NCBI GenBank assembly: GCA_007134665.1
Contig: SLKH01000125.1
Coordinates: 1-12,963 of the forward strand
Length of the DNA stretch: 12,963 bases
Origin: Balneolaceae bacterium
Lineage (GTDB): Bacteria; Bacteroidota; Rhodothermia; Balneolales; Balneolaceae
Direction of reading: 5' to 3'
A program made the translations under genes and the position numbers. The notes below the pieces were generated by a model that did no database searches, was not told the DNA's origin, and worked only from the letters and a program-made list of their open reading frames with translations. Shown here piece by piece: positions 1 to 7,566 of this stretch. How positions within the stretch are numbered: position 1 is the first letter of the stretch; each line of letters opens with the position of its first letter.

Positions 1-425
1 ATCCGGAATTGACCATCAGAAGCGTTCTAAATAACCCTCTCCTTTATCATGAAGGCTGGGGTGTTGATAAAATCAAGCATTCTCTCACATATTCCGGAGG
101 TCAAAGCCGCGGACATGTCCGAACCTATGCACCCGTTCATTATTATGGGTTTAAAGGATTCAGCCCTTATTCTCTGCCAAATGTTATAGAGGTTTCCGAA
201 GGGATTCCATTTGTTCAACTGACGAATTGGAAACATGAAGAACTTTATGCACTGAAAGGCGAAATAGTAAAAAGAGGAGTCAAAGCAGTCACCGGATTGG
301 ATCTTCCCGTTTTCCCAAAGCGGAGATTTCAACACGGAATTGCAACTGAAAAAGTTACTGAAGATCTTTTTCCAGATAATGAACAGGTCTACAGAAATTA
401 CTTTTCTTCACTCTATGCCAGATGA
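1..425 (+). CDS. Asparagine synthase-related protein, C-terminal part (5' truncated)
   Basis: The reading frame is open from the first base (codons begin at position 3), so the real start lies upstream; the internal TTG at 9 is not a credible start. About 140 residues are visible. An SPYSLPNVIE stretch followed by IPF resembles the region of asparagine synthases where the 'SPF/D...lve.a..ip' segment precedes the C-terminal helices. It is followed by a K-rich helix (LKGEIVKRGV) and by FPKRRFQHG, which matches the conserved 'K-R-x-x-Q-x-G' element near the end of AsnB-like ATP-pyrophosphatase domains. The family adenylates a carboxylate and joins it to an amine. The diagnostic SGGxDS ATP loop and any glutaminase domain would lie outside the window, so the reaction cannot be confirmed. 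The end overlaps the radical SAM gene by 11 nt, which argues for co-translation and a shared pathway. Confidence 0.6.
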   Translation, partial: PELTIRSVLNNPLLYHEGWGVDKIKHSLTYSGGQSRGHVRTYAPVHYYGFKGFSPYSLPNVIEVSEGIPFVQLTNWKHEELYALKGEIVKRGVKAVTGLDLPVFPKRRFQHGIATEKVTEDLFPDNEQVYRNYFSSLYAR

Positions 426-1347
426 TTACCAGGTATTGAAATTACGGCCTGAAAAGGAAAAGCTCGACCCTTTCAGGCCGTATCTATATTTTCATGAAGA
501 AGAACCAGGATTTGACGGTAAACTCCACAAGGTTAACACCATCTTCCTTACAAACCGTGAGTGCCCTTTTAAATGTGTAATGTGCGACTTGTGGAAGCAC
601 ACGCTGGATGAGTCTGTTCCACCCGGTGCCATAGCTGATCAAATCCGATATGCACTGGACCAGCTTCCCGAGGCATCGGTTATCAAATTGTATAATAACG
701 GCAATTTTTTTGATCGTAGAGCTATACCAGTTGAAGATTATCCGGATATTTGTAATCTGATCAGCGATTACGAAACAGTAATCGTCGAAAACCACCCTAA
801 GCTGTGTAATAAGCATATACTTGATTTTCAAAAAAGGCTAAATGGCACTCTTGAAATTGCCCTCGGACTGGAGACAATCCACCCTGAAGTGTTACCAAGG
901 CTGAACAAACAGATGGACACTGACATTTTTATAGAAGCAGTTCATTTTCTCAAGTTAAATAACATCAGGACAAGAGCGTTTATCCTTTTGAATCCACCTT
1001 TTCTAACAGACCGGCAAGAGAATATCGATTGGTGTCTGAAGTCAGTTGAATTTGCTATTCAAACCGGAATTGACACATGTTCGATTATACCGACAAGAGC
1101 TGGTAACGGGATTATGGATCAATTACAAAAAGATGGAGAATTCTTGCTGCCTGAACTGACAGACTTTGAAGAAGTAATTGACAGGGCTTTTCAAAATAAT
1201 TCAGGCCGAATTTTTGCAGATACCTGGAATCTGAAACCATTCTCTGATTGTAGTGATTGTTTGCAACAGCGAACTGAAAGATTAAACCAAATGAATCTGA
1301 AGCAGTGTACTCTTCCGCAAATCAAATGTCATTGCAACAAGGTGTAA
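415..1347 (+). CDS. Radical SAM protein, RaSEA (archaeosine synthase)-like subfamily
   Basis: I start this at ATG 415, giving 310 residues; in-frame starts at 340 and 379 would run deep into the preceding gene and add non-conserved sequence. The radical SAM cluster motif C-x3-C-x2-C is residues 50-57 (RECPFKCVMCDLW), which binds the 4Fe-4S cluster that cleaves S-adenosylmethionine. Other landmarks are IKLYNNGNFFD (about 90-100), VIVENHPKL (122-130), GLETIHPEVLPRLNK (151-165), IPTRAGNG (225-232) and GRIFADTWNL (264-273). Together these match my memory of the TIGR01210/RaSEA-type subfamily, whose archaeal member converts a lysine-modified preQ0 base in tRNA to archaeosine. The protein ends with additional cysteines (279, 282, 298, 305, 307) that could bind a second metal or cluster. 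Bacteria do not make archaeosine, so the substrate here is unknown. No clear ribosome-binding site; translation is probably coupled to the upstream gene. Confidence 0.85.
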   Translation: MPDDYQVLKLRPEKEKLDPFRPYLYFHEEEPGFDGKLHKVNTIFLTNRECPFKCVMCDLWKHTLDESVPPGAIADQIRYALDQLPEASVIKLYNNGNFFDRRAIPVEDYPDICNLISDYETVIVENHPKLCNKHILDFQKRLNGTLEIALGLETIHPEVLPRLNKQMDTDIFIEAVHFLKLNNIRTRAFILLNPPFLTDRQENIDWCLKSVEFAIQTGIDTCSIIPTRAGNGIMDQLQKDGEFLLPELTDFEEVIDRAFQNNSGRIFADTWNLKPFSDCSDCLQQRTERLNQMNLKQCTLPQIKCHCNKV

Positions 1348-1356
1348 ATACAGTCT

Positions 1357-2874
1357 ATGATACACAGCAGATATGATTTTATTATTGCCGGTTCCGGTTT
1401 TGCAGGTTCTCTTGCAGCGCTTGCAATGAATCAATGCGGATACCGCGTGTGTTTAATAGAAAAAGAAAAACACCCCAGATTCGCTGTAGGCGAATCCTCG
1501 ACTCCCATTGCTGACATGATTCTCCGAAGGTTAGCTGACAAATACAATCTGCCTTTTTTAGAAAAAATTTCCAGATATGGAAGCTGGCAGGAATCATATC
1601 CTGAAATTCTGTGTGGAATTAAACGGGGCTTCAGTTACTTTTCCCATGTACGTGGCTCCAAATTTATAACTGATAAAAACCACTCAAACACTCTTCTGGT
1701 TGCCGCAAGCTCGAACGATCTTGATTCGGATACAAATTGGTACAGGGCTGATGTTGATGCTTTCCTTGTTCAGAAAGTTCTGGAAGCAGGCATTGATTAT
1801 CTTGAACAAACTAACATTGTAAACGCTGACGAGAGCCAGGGCATGATGACATTATCTATCCAATCTGATGACCAAGCAGGCTATCTTTCATGTAACTGGT
1901 TTATTGATGCTACCGGTTCGCCTGATCTTGCATCTGACCTGTTCGATATACAATCATCGTCAGAACATTTTCAAACGAACTCTTCTGCAATTTATTCACA
2001 TTTTCAGAACGTAATACCCTGGACTCAGTATCTGAAACAACAGCAGGATATTTCAATCCAAAAGTACCCGTTTAATGCCGATCATTCTGCTCTTCACCAC
2101 CTGGTTGATGAAGGCTGGATGTGGAATTTGCGTTTTAAAAACAATCTTGTTAGTGCCGGCTTTTTAATTGATTTAAACAATCACAGAACTGATAACTTAC
2201 GGGAAAACCCGGAAACATCCTGGGACAAGCTTTTATCCGGGTATTCTTCCATTGCAAAATGCTACGAAAACGCTCAATTGGCTCCAATACCTGGAAGATT
2301 TGTAGTAACCGGCAGACTTCAGCGACAACTTGAAAAAATTTTTAATAGCCGCTGGATTGCTCTCAATCATACAGCCGGATTTGTTGACCCTCTACACAGT
2401 ACAGGTATAGCGCATACTCTATCAGGCCTGGAGCGATTACTTGAACTTTTCAATACAAAAGATCAACAAATACAGGTAATTCATAATAAACTTGAACGTC
2501 ATCAGTCAGCATTGAGTCATGAATTCTACCTGATTGATTTACTTGTTGCAGGGTGTTACCTGTCGAGGCATCATTTTAATCTGTTCCACGCTTATACAAT
2601 GGTATATTTTGCATGTACAATAAGTTATGAACAGAGTCGATTGGCTGGGCATCTGCCTGACACTTATCTGAATGCCGCTGATCTGAAAATTCGCAAACTC
2701 GTCGAGGAGTCCTGGCAGGATTTACTTGAAATCATGGAGCATGGACCTGACCAAAAACAGATCAGCGGTTTTATTAGACGAACACGAGAACGAATTGAAC
2801 CATATAATATAGCCGGCTTGCTGGAGAGTGATAAGGAGAATATGTACCATCACACAGCAGTTTCACTGAAATAG
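1357..2874 (+). CDS. NAD(P)/FAD-dependent oxidoreductase, tryptophan-halogenase-like fold
   Basis: This 505-residue protein has an N-terminal Rossmann FAD site (IIAGSGFAGSLAA, glycines 12, 14 and 17) ending in an acidic residue after the second strand (LIEKE, 33-37). A GESSTP motif at 45-50 is typical of flavin-dependent halogenases and related monooxygenases/reductases. DATGSPD (184-190) and HTAGFVDPLHSTG (338-350) are the later FAD-binding motifs of the same superfamily. The halogenase hallmark WxWxIP is only partly present: GWMWNLRF at 253-260 lacks the I-P. K89 in GIKRGFSYF lies roughly where halogenases carry their catalytic lysine, but I cannot align it securely. It is therefore more likely an FAD monooxygenase or double-bond reductase than a proven halogenase. 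The start is 9 nt after the radical SAM stop, with AAGGTG at 1339-1344 as a possible, rather distant, ribosome-binding site. Likely last gene of the operon. Confidence 0.85.
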   Translation: MIHSRYDFIIAGSGFAGSLAALAMNQCGYRVCLIEKEKHPRFAVGESSTPIADMILRRLADKYNLPFLEKISRYGSWQESYPEILCGIKRGFSYFSHVRGSKFITDKNHSNTLLVAASSNDLDSDTNWYRADVDAFLVQKVLEAGIDYLEQTNIVNADESQGMMTLSIQSDDQAGYLSCNWFIDATGSPDLASDLFDIQSSSEHFQTNSSAIYSHFQNVIPWTQYLKQQQDISIQKYPFNADHSALHHLVDEGWMWNLRFKNNLVSAGFLIDLNNHRTDNLRENPETSWDKLLSGYSSIAKCYENAQLAPIPGRFVVTGRLQRQLEKIFNSRWIALNHTAGFVDPLHSTGIAHTLSGLERLLELFNTKDQQIQVIHNKLERHQSALSHEFYLIDLLVAGCYLSRHHFNLFHAYTMVYFACTISYEQSRLAGHLPDTYLNAADLKIRKLVEESWQDLLEIMEHGPDQKQISGFIRRTRERIEPYNIAGLLESDKENMYHHTAVSLK

Positions 2875-2885
2875 TTGGATATTTT

Positions 2886-2918
2886 AACCCAAAAAAGTTG
2901 TAAGAATTTTTTGGGGTT
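2886..2918. terminator. Possible bidirectional terminator hairpin
   Basis: AACCCAAAAAA (2886-2896) can pair with TTTTTTGGGGTT (2907-2918), one G bulged, around a 10-nt loop. It lies 11 bases after the FAD oxidoreductase stop and between convergent genes. The A and T runs form the lower-GC half of the stem rather than a clean trailing U tract, so this is an atypical intrinsic terminator. The rest of the intergenic stretch to 3031 shows only a 13-codon ORF at 2963-3004 and two copies of CAGTCTG (3009-3015 and 3039-3045). Confidence 0.45.
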
Positions 2919-3031
2919 ATTTATAAAAGCTGTCTCTGAATAAACCTGTATACTCCATTCAAATGAATCAGCAATGGATGAAGAGACCTGAACTAAAAGT
3001 ATAGGCGTCAGTCTGCCTGGGTTTCTCAGCC

Positions 3032-3850
3032 CTAATCCCAGTCTGGTGCAAATGTCGGGTTCACGTAACGCTGAGACTTGTCCAGGTCATCAATGGCCTC
3101 AAATTCATCATCAGTGAGGGCGAAATCAAAAATATCAATATTCTCTTTCAGGTGATCCTCGCTGCTTGCTTTCGGGATGGCTACCACATTTTCCTGTTCA
3201 ATCAGCCATCTCAATGCAACTTGTGCTGCAGTTTTGCCATGAGCATTTCCTATATCGATAAGTGTCTGATTTTCAGCTACATCACCTTTTGCAAGCGGAC
3301 TATAAGCTGTGACGAGGAATTCTTGATCATAGGAGTAGTCCAGCAAGTCGAATTGACCTAAAAATGGATGAAATTCAACCTGGTTGCACAAGAGCGGAAC
3401 TCTTAGCTCATCCAGGGCGTACTTCATCATTGAAAGTGTAAAATTACTTACACCGATGTTTATTGCTTTGCCCTGGTCCCTGAGAATCATCATCGCTTCA
3501 AAGGTCTTTTCAAATGAAACTTTGTGATTGGGCCAGTGAATTAGTAACAGGTCTACATAGGGGGTATCAAATTCCTTCAGGCTATCTTCGACAGTTTGAA
3601 GGACATCATCGTGTTCAAGGTTTGTGTGCCATATTTTGGTAGTCAAAAACAAATCTTCACGATTCAGGCCTGATTTACGAATAGCTTCACCGATCTCCTT
3701 TTCATTTTTATACATCTGAGCAGTATCAATGTGTGTATACCCGATATCAAGTGCTGATCTTACGGCCTTGTAGCACTCTCTTCCATATAATTTATAAGTT
3801 CCTAAACCTATTTCAGGCACATCTACGCCTTGAATTGATTTAATGTGCAT
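3032..3850 (-). CDS. Aldo/keto reductase (2,5-diketo-D-gluconate reductase-like)
   Basis: This is a complete 272-residue cytosolic AKR, the usual length for the short 2,5-diketogluconate-reductase-like group. The (beta/alpha)8 landmarks appear in order: GLGTYKL (15-21), DIGYTHIDTAQMYKNE (35-50), FLTTKIW (68-74), LLLIHWP (101-107), IGVSNF, NQVEFHP and IPKASS. The catalytic tetrad is intact as Asp42, Tyr47, Lys72 and His105. Members reduce small aldehydes and ketones, including methylglyoxal and sugar derivatives, using NADPH; the particular substrate cannot be read from sequence. It is convergent with the FAD oxidoreductase and separated by about 120 nt from the upstream lamin-tail gene, so it may have its own promoter. 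A weak sigma-70-like pair on the minus strand (TCGACA at 3893-3898 and TAAAAT at 3872-3877, 15-nt spacer) and AGAGGA 14 nt before the ATG are the only signals I see. Confidence 0.93.
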   Translation of the reverse strand: MHIKSIQGVDVPEIGLGTYKLYGRECYKAVRSALDIGYTHIDTAQMYKNEKEIGEAIRKSGLNREDLFLTTKIWHTNLEHDDVLQTVEDSLKEFDTPYVDLLLIHWPNHKVSFEKTFEAMMILRDQGKAINIGVSNFTLSMMKYALDELRVPLLCNQVEFHPFLGQFDLLDYSYDQEFLVTAYSPLAKGDVAENQTLIDIGNAHGKTAAQVALRWLIEQENVVAIPKASSEDHLKENIDIFDFALTDDEFEAIDDLDKSQRYVNPTFAPDWD

Positions 3851-3935
3851 GTAGCTAAAGTGTATCCTCTGATTTTATGTTAGTAATTGACTTGTCGAAC
3901 AATATTTATAATTAAAAATTCTGCTGATTCATTTC

Positions 3936-3950
3936 ATTTCATCATGAAAT
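3936..3950. repeat. Short palindrome in the AT-rich gap upstream of the aldo/keto reductase
   Basis: ATTTCAT-C-ATGAAAT is a 7+1+7 inverted repeat that sits between the stop of the lamin-tail gene (3970) and the aldo/keto reductase start (3850). The one-base centre is too tight for an RNA hairpin, so if it is functional it would be a dimeric-regulator binding site. The surrounding DNA is very AT-rich, so chance is also possible. Confidence 0.25.
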
Positions 3951-3969
3951 AATTATTTGAGGTAACGAT

Positions 3970-6444
3970 TTATTTTATCAGCGTCATTTTTCGGGTGAGA
4001 ACTCTGTTGCCAATCTCAAGATGAACGATATAGATTCCGCTTGGCATTTCAGTAGCATCCCAAACGATCGTATGCTCACCTTGTGGCAACACATCATCGA
4101 TCAGTTGGGCTACACGCTGGCCTACAACATTATAAATGCCAACCACAACCGATTGCTGTTCAGGAATATAAAAACGAATATTTGTTGCCGGATTAAATGG
4201 ATTTGGATAATTTTGATAGAGCTCAATTCTTTCAGGCTGTGTGGATTCCATATTATTTGCAGCTGTAAGTGCAGGGTCCGGATCCACTTTGACAGTAAAC
4301 CTCTCATGGCTTTGTGATAATTCTAACGGGTAAATTCCCGGTGTATCAGACAATTCGGGAGATCTTTCCAGGTTAGAAGAAGCATTGAAGGTGATCTGAT
4401 TTTCTTCTCTCATATCAATAGTCTGACCGGTAAACGTATCTGTTATGGTAATCTCCCAATTGTCGGGAATATTCTCAAAACGATCCCAGCGAAGAGTGTG
4501 CTGTCCTGACACATTATATGCGATATGTCCCATTCTAACTTCAAAAGGCTGTTCAACCTGATACGGGCGGGCATTCCGGGCAAGATATACCTCATTACCC
4601 TCTTGATGACCAATAAAATAGATCAAAGAACTGCGATTCGAGTTGTCATTCTGAAATAAAGGCCACAATTTACCGGTATCAAATTGATCTTTTCCTGAAG
4701 CTGCATTTTCATGAAAAAACAAAACAGCTGCGTGATCATGAATCGGCTGATGCCTGTTTTCCGAATATTGCAATTCAAAACTGATTGATCTTGAGCGGCC
4801 GTCCAGGTATGTATTTTGCTGTGATCCGTGTGAGAGATCCTGTTCATACCTGATCATTTCGGCATCCCGGTTTTCAATAACAAATGCCTGCCATGGATTT
4901 ATTCTTTCATTCGGTTCCAAAACCCTGAACGTGTTATATACCGGATCCCAGATCTGTACTGTTTTAGTTTCAAACTCTCCATTAACTGGAATGACCTGCT
5001 GCAGGTGAATATGATCTGTGTAGGGATTCCCAAGCAGCAACCAGCGGCTTTCATCTTCAGAAAGTTCAAGTGTAACGATGTCATCAGGGTCAGTTTCAAC
5101 GGCAATCCATCGATATGGTTCATCCTGCCCGTTTCCTGTGCGATTTCTCGCCAAAACTCCTGTACCTGCAGGAATTTCATTCAGAGTACCAGTGGATTGT
5201 CCGGTCCAATAACCATCATTTTCATCCGGTTTTACCTGTAAAATACCCGGAGGGCTAAAGGTGATCCATTCACGGTTGGAATCCTCTTCAAATGTAAATA
5301 TTCGTTTTGTAATTCCTTTGCTGCCTGGTGAACCGATTATCTCTCTGGCAAATTGCTCATCTGAAGCCTGAAATTGATTAAGAGATGCATATCCATTGAT
5401 GACATCATATATACTTCTCAGTTCCCAGGAGCGGTTACCGATTTGCTCATCATAAGCTGCCCTCATGATACGTAAATCATTCTGAATTAATTCGATCATG
5501 CCACCATGTGAAGGTAAATAGAAGCCGGGTATGATCAGGCCAGGTTCAAAAGCGAGATACTCCAAACCCCGATTGGCAATGACAATCCATTCGAATGGAT
5601 TGATCTCGATAGGTTCCCGAATCCGATACTCATCCACTCCTGTCTGAATAATTAAACCACGCAAATCGATCGGCTCACTGGTCGTGTTATACAGTTCAAG
5701 GTAGTATAATCGTTCACCATCTACAGCAGAGCCCGGGAATATTTCTGTAATGACAAGATCGGCAATATTTAACCTTCTGGTATCATCGAATTCTTCCGGA
5801 TCTACTTCAACTCTTTGAAGTGCGATCACATCAGCAGATTCCTCAGTAACTTCCTGTTCGATTTGGATTGAAAACTCTATCACTTCACCTGGCCCAAGTA
5901 ACAGATTCTCTACCATTGTACTTATACTCGTATGGTTCCACTCACCAAAATCACCCCGAAACTGGGAACTGCTGAATACCCTTTGAATTTCAGTTTCCTG
6001 TCCGTAAGAATGATATAGCAGTAGTTCAGTGTGATTGTTGCCGTTAAGCTGAACAGCTACATCAAAACCGATTTGAATACGGTCAATCAGTTGATCCGTC
6101 TCATTTTCAATTCGAAACCGAAGTAAATCAGTACTGCCTGATGAGATAAAATGATAGGCAAGATAATTTCCGTCATCTCTCTGAAACTGGTAATATCCTT
6201 CCTCCTGGTTATCAGTACGCAACTCACCCACCCCAAACAACCTTATTAATTCGTGGTCGGCCGGATTTAATTTCCAATTGTTTTGATTAGCTAAATCAGA
6301 TACTTCAGATATTTCCAGTTCAAATGGCTGAAGGTTCTCAAACTTCAGCTGAGCAAACAGCTTATTATCCTCAACAACCATCACCAAAAAGGATAACACA
6401 AATATGTAAAGTAAAACTGATACGCAATGTAACGTTTTGCCCAT
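3970..6444 (-). CDS. Secreted lamin-tail-domain protein with T9SS type A sorting domain
   Basis: I use ATG 6444 (824 residues); an in-frame TTG at 6459 would add five residues and has AAAAGG about 10 nt upstream, so it remains possible. Residue numbers here count from the TTG. A signal peptide (about 6-37) has a hydrophobic core VSVLLYIFVLSFLVMVV and likely cleavage after LFA. Residues about 229-345 look like a lamin-tail domain (LTD): ADLVITEIFPGS, YLELYNTTSEPIDLRG, WIVIANRG and LPSHGGMIELI. Residues 400-740 are beta-rich with no domain I recognise. The last 80 residues form a T9SS type A sorting domain: YPNPFNPATNIRFYIPE (751-767), YNVVGQRV, WDATEMPSGIYIVHL, and a basic C-terminus. The protein should cross the inner membrane by Sec and the outer membrane by T9SS, ending outside the cell or surface-anchored. 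LTDs of such bacteria often accompany nucleases or adhesins, but no catalytic domain is evident here. Confidence 0.9.
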   Translation of the reverse strand: MGKTLHCVSVLLYIFVLSFLVMVVEDNKLFAQLKFENLQPFELEISEVSDLANQNNWKLNPADHELIRLFGVGELRTDNQEEGYYQFQRDDGNYLAYHFISSGSTDLLRFRIENETDQLIDRIQIGFDVAVQLNGNNHTELLLYHSYGQETEIQRVFSSSQFRGDFGEWNHTSISTMVENLLLGPGEVIEFSIQIEQEVTEESADVIALQRVEVDPEEFDDTRRLNIADLVITEIFPGSAVDGERLYYLELYNTTSEPIDLRGLIIQTGVDEYRIREPIEINPFEWIVIANRGLEYLAFEPGLIIPGFYLPSHGGMIELIQNDLRIMRAAYDEQIGNRSWELRSIYDVINGYASLNQFQASDEQFAREIIGSPGSKGITKRIFTFEEDSNREWITFSPPGILQVKPDENDGYWTGQSTGTLNEIPAGTGVLARNRTGNGQDEPYRWIAVETDPDDIVTLELSEDESRWLLLGNPYTDHIHLQQVIPVNGEFETKTVQIWDPVYNTFRVLEPNERINPWQAFVIENRDAEMIRYEQDLSHGSQQNTYLDGRSRSISFELQYSENRHQPIHDHAAVLFFHENAASGKDQFDTGKLWPLFQNDNSNRSSLIYFIGHQEGNEVYLARNARPYQVEQPFEVRMGHIAYNVSGQHTLRWDRFENIPDNWEITITDTFTGQTIDMREENQITFNASSNLERSPELSDTPGIYPLELSQSHERFTVKVDPDPALTAANNMESTQPERIELYQNYPNPFNPATNIRFYIPEQQSVVVGIYNVVGQRVAQLIDDVLPQGEHTIVWDATEMPSGIYIVHLEIGNRVLTRKMTLIK

Positions 6445-6490
6445 AGGCAGCTGTATCAATCGCTTTAAACCTTTTAAACAATTAAATGAA

Positions 6491-6520
6491 TTTGTAAATA
6501 CTTTACCAGCAGAATCTCAA
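6491..6520 (-). promoter_or_regulatory. Possible promoter of the lamin-tail gene
   Basis: On the minus strand TTGAGA (6515-6520) and TACAAA (6491-6496) are separated by 18 nt, about 45 nt before ATG 6444. The -35 overlaps a TCAAA-A-TTTGA palindrome at 6517-6527. The -10 match is weak; the call rests mainly on position in a 119-nt intergenic gap. Confidence 0.22.
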
Positions 6521-6563
6521 AATTTGAACAATTGATTTCACTTTTTTTGACACACCCTTCCAT

Positions 6564-7472
6564 TCAAAGATTCAGTTGAAACAGCTTTTCTTTTTTCTCC
6601 CTGCTCAATTCGGTCAATTCCGTGAGATTTGTATTTTCAGTCTCCATCACGTTTTTGTATAATTCTGTAGCTTTAGAAAAATCGCCATTTCGTTCATGTG
6701 TTTCTGCAAGCATGTACCGAAATATAATATTTCTGTTATATTGATCATGAAGTTGGTAGAGGTAGTAAAGTGATTGTTCATACTTCTCTTCACGATTATA
6801 GAGATACGCCAGTATCATTTTAGCATCTGTACTGACATGGCTCTCCGATTCAGCTGCAATTATCAGCTCTTTAAATCCCGTTTCCACATCTCCATTCATA
6901 CCGAACAATCTGACAAGCCATCGCAGAGCTCCGGGAACACTCCCAACCATATAGTGGTGCATTCCTCTCCCAATGTGTACTTCCGGCATGTTATCATCGA
7001 TTTCAAGTAACTGTTTCGTGTACCCATAACCGGTTCTTCCGGTGCGTAGAGCTTTTCTGACTTGATTTTCACTCGAAGCAACAAGGCTTTGATAACCATA
7101 TAGTCCGCTAAGCATGGCAATCAGAATAGTATCATCTGGTTTATCCTGTAATTGGATTTCTGCAAGATGAATTGCCTGATCTGAAATCCGGAGAAACTTT
7201 TCTGCAGTTTGCTCATCTTCTGTGATAAAGAAATATTTCCAGAAGGGAATCATTGAGGAAAAGAAATATCCCCTGGGATCCTCCGGCCTTATTTCTATCA
7301 GTTCATCATAATACGTTTGAGCATCATCCCAATCCGTTTGATAGAAAGCTTCCAGACCGCTTACCATGATTTCATCATAAGATCGATCGTCTAAATTCCG
7401 TAATTCATGATATGCGACTTCATCAATATTTGATTGAAGAAGTAATAACAGTGCGGTCAACAGAGTGCTCAT
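6564..7472 (-). CDS. Tetratricopeptide-repeat protein, probably exported
   Basis: This is a 302-residue protein with a short hydrophobic N-terminus (STLLTALLLLLQS, residues 2-14) that could be a signal peptide, although it lacks the usual basic residues. TPR-like helical pairs are visible at about 36-75 (MVSGLEAFYQTDWDDAQTYY with a following P) and about 215-280 (ILAYLYNREEKYEQSLYYLY, YMLAETHERNGDFSKATELY). The middle contains GMHHYMVGSVPGALRWL, a stretch I cannot assign. TPRs mediate protein-protein contacts; no enzymatic motif is seen. The start is well supported by AGGAG eight bases before ATG 7472, one of the few strong Shine-Dalgarno sites in the window. It lies about 80 nt downstream of the symporter and 119 nt upstream of the lamin-tail gene on the same strand, so it could be an independent unit. 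Confidence 0.8.
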   Translation of the reverse strand: MSTLLTALLLLLQSNIDEVAYHELRNLDDRSYDEIMVSGLEAFYQTDWDDAQTYYDELIEIRPEDPRGYFFSSMIPFWKYFFITEDEQTAEKFLRISDQAIHLAEIQLQDKPDDTILIAMLSGLYGYQSLVASSENQVRKALRTGRTGYGYTKQLLEIDDNMPEVHIGRGMHHYMVGSVPGALRWLVRLFGMNGDVETGFKELIIAAESESHVSTDAKMILAYLYNREEKYEQSLYYLYQLHDQYNRNIIFRYMLAETHERNGDFSKATELYKNVMETENTNLTELTELSREKKEKLFQLNL

Positions 7473-7480
7473 TTTGTCAA

Positions 7481-7485
7481 CTCCT
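7481..7485 (-). promoter_or_regulatory. Ribosome-binding site of the TPR gene
   Basis: AGGAG on the minus strand with an 8-nt spacer to ATG 7472. It is unusual in this window, where most genes have no Shine-Dalgarno match, and it fixes the start of the TPR protein. Confidence 0.75.
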
Positions 7486-7533
7486 GAGTTTGTATTTTGG
7501 GGAAATAGTGTTGGATTGTTTTAAACTGATGAA

Positions 7534-7566
7534 CGAAGATAAAATATAACGTTATTCGTCATCAAA
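7534..7566 (-). promoter_or_regulatory. Possible Bacteroidota-type promoter of the TPR gene
   Basis: On the minus strand TTTG (7563-7566) is followed after 21 nt by TATCTTCG (7534-7541), one mismatch from the Bacteroidota -7 consensus TAnnTTTG. It would overlap the stop codon of the symporter gene, and a 10-bp palindrome ATAACGTTAT (7546-7555) lies between the two boxes. The consensus is short, so the match is weak evidence. Confidence 0.3.

Noticed and set aside
484..831. 115-codon open frame on the minus strand inside the radical SAM gene
   Set aside because: It lies wholly antisense to a gene with strong motifs and shows no recognisable protein features, so it is a chance frame. The same applies to the other antisense and out-of-frame open stretches across the window.
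1357..2874. Calling the FAD protein a tryptophan halogenase
   Set aside because: The WxWxIP motif is incomplete and the broader fold includes many non-halogenating enzymes.
2963..3004. Short ORF of 13 codons downstream of the flavoenzyme, considered as a peptide precursor for the radical SAM enzyme
   Set aside because: It is too short, has no ribosome-binding site and no leader/core layout, and is separated from the operon by a likely terminator. Nothing beyond position supports it.
7546..7555. Palindrome ATAACGTTAT across the symporter stop codon as a terminator
   Set aside because: It is a perfect 10-bp palindrome with no loop and no following T run, so it cannot act as an intrinsic terminator. 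It may be an operator or chance.
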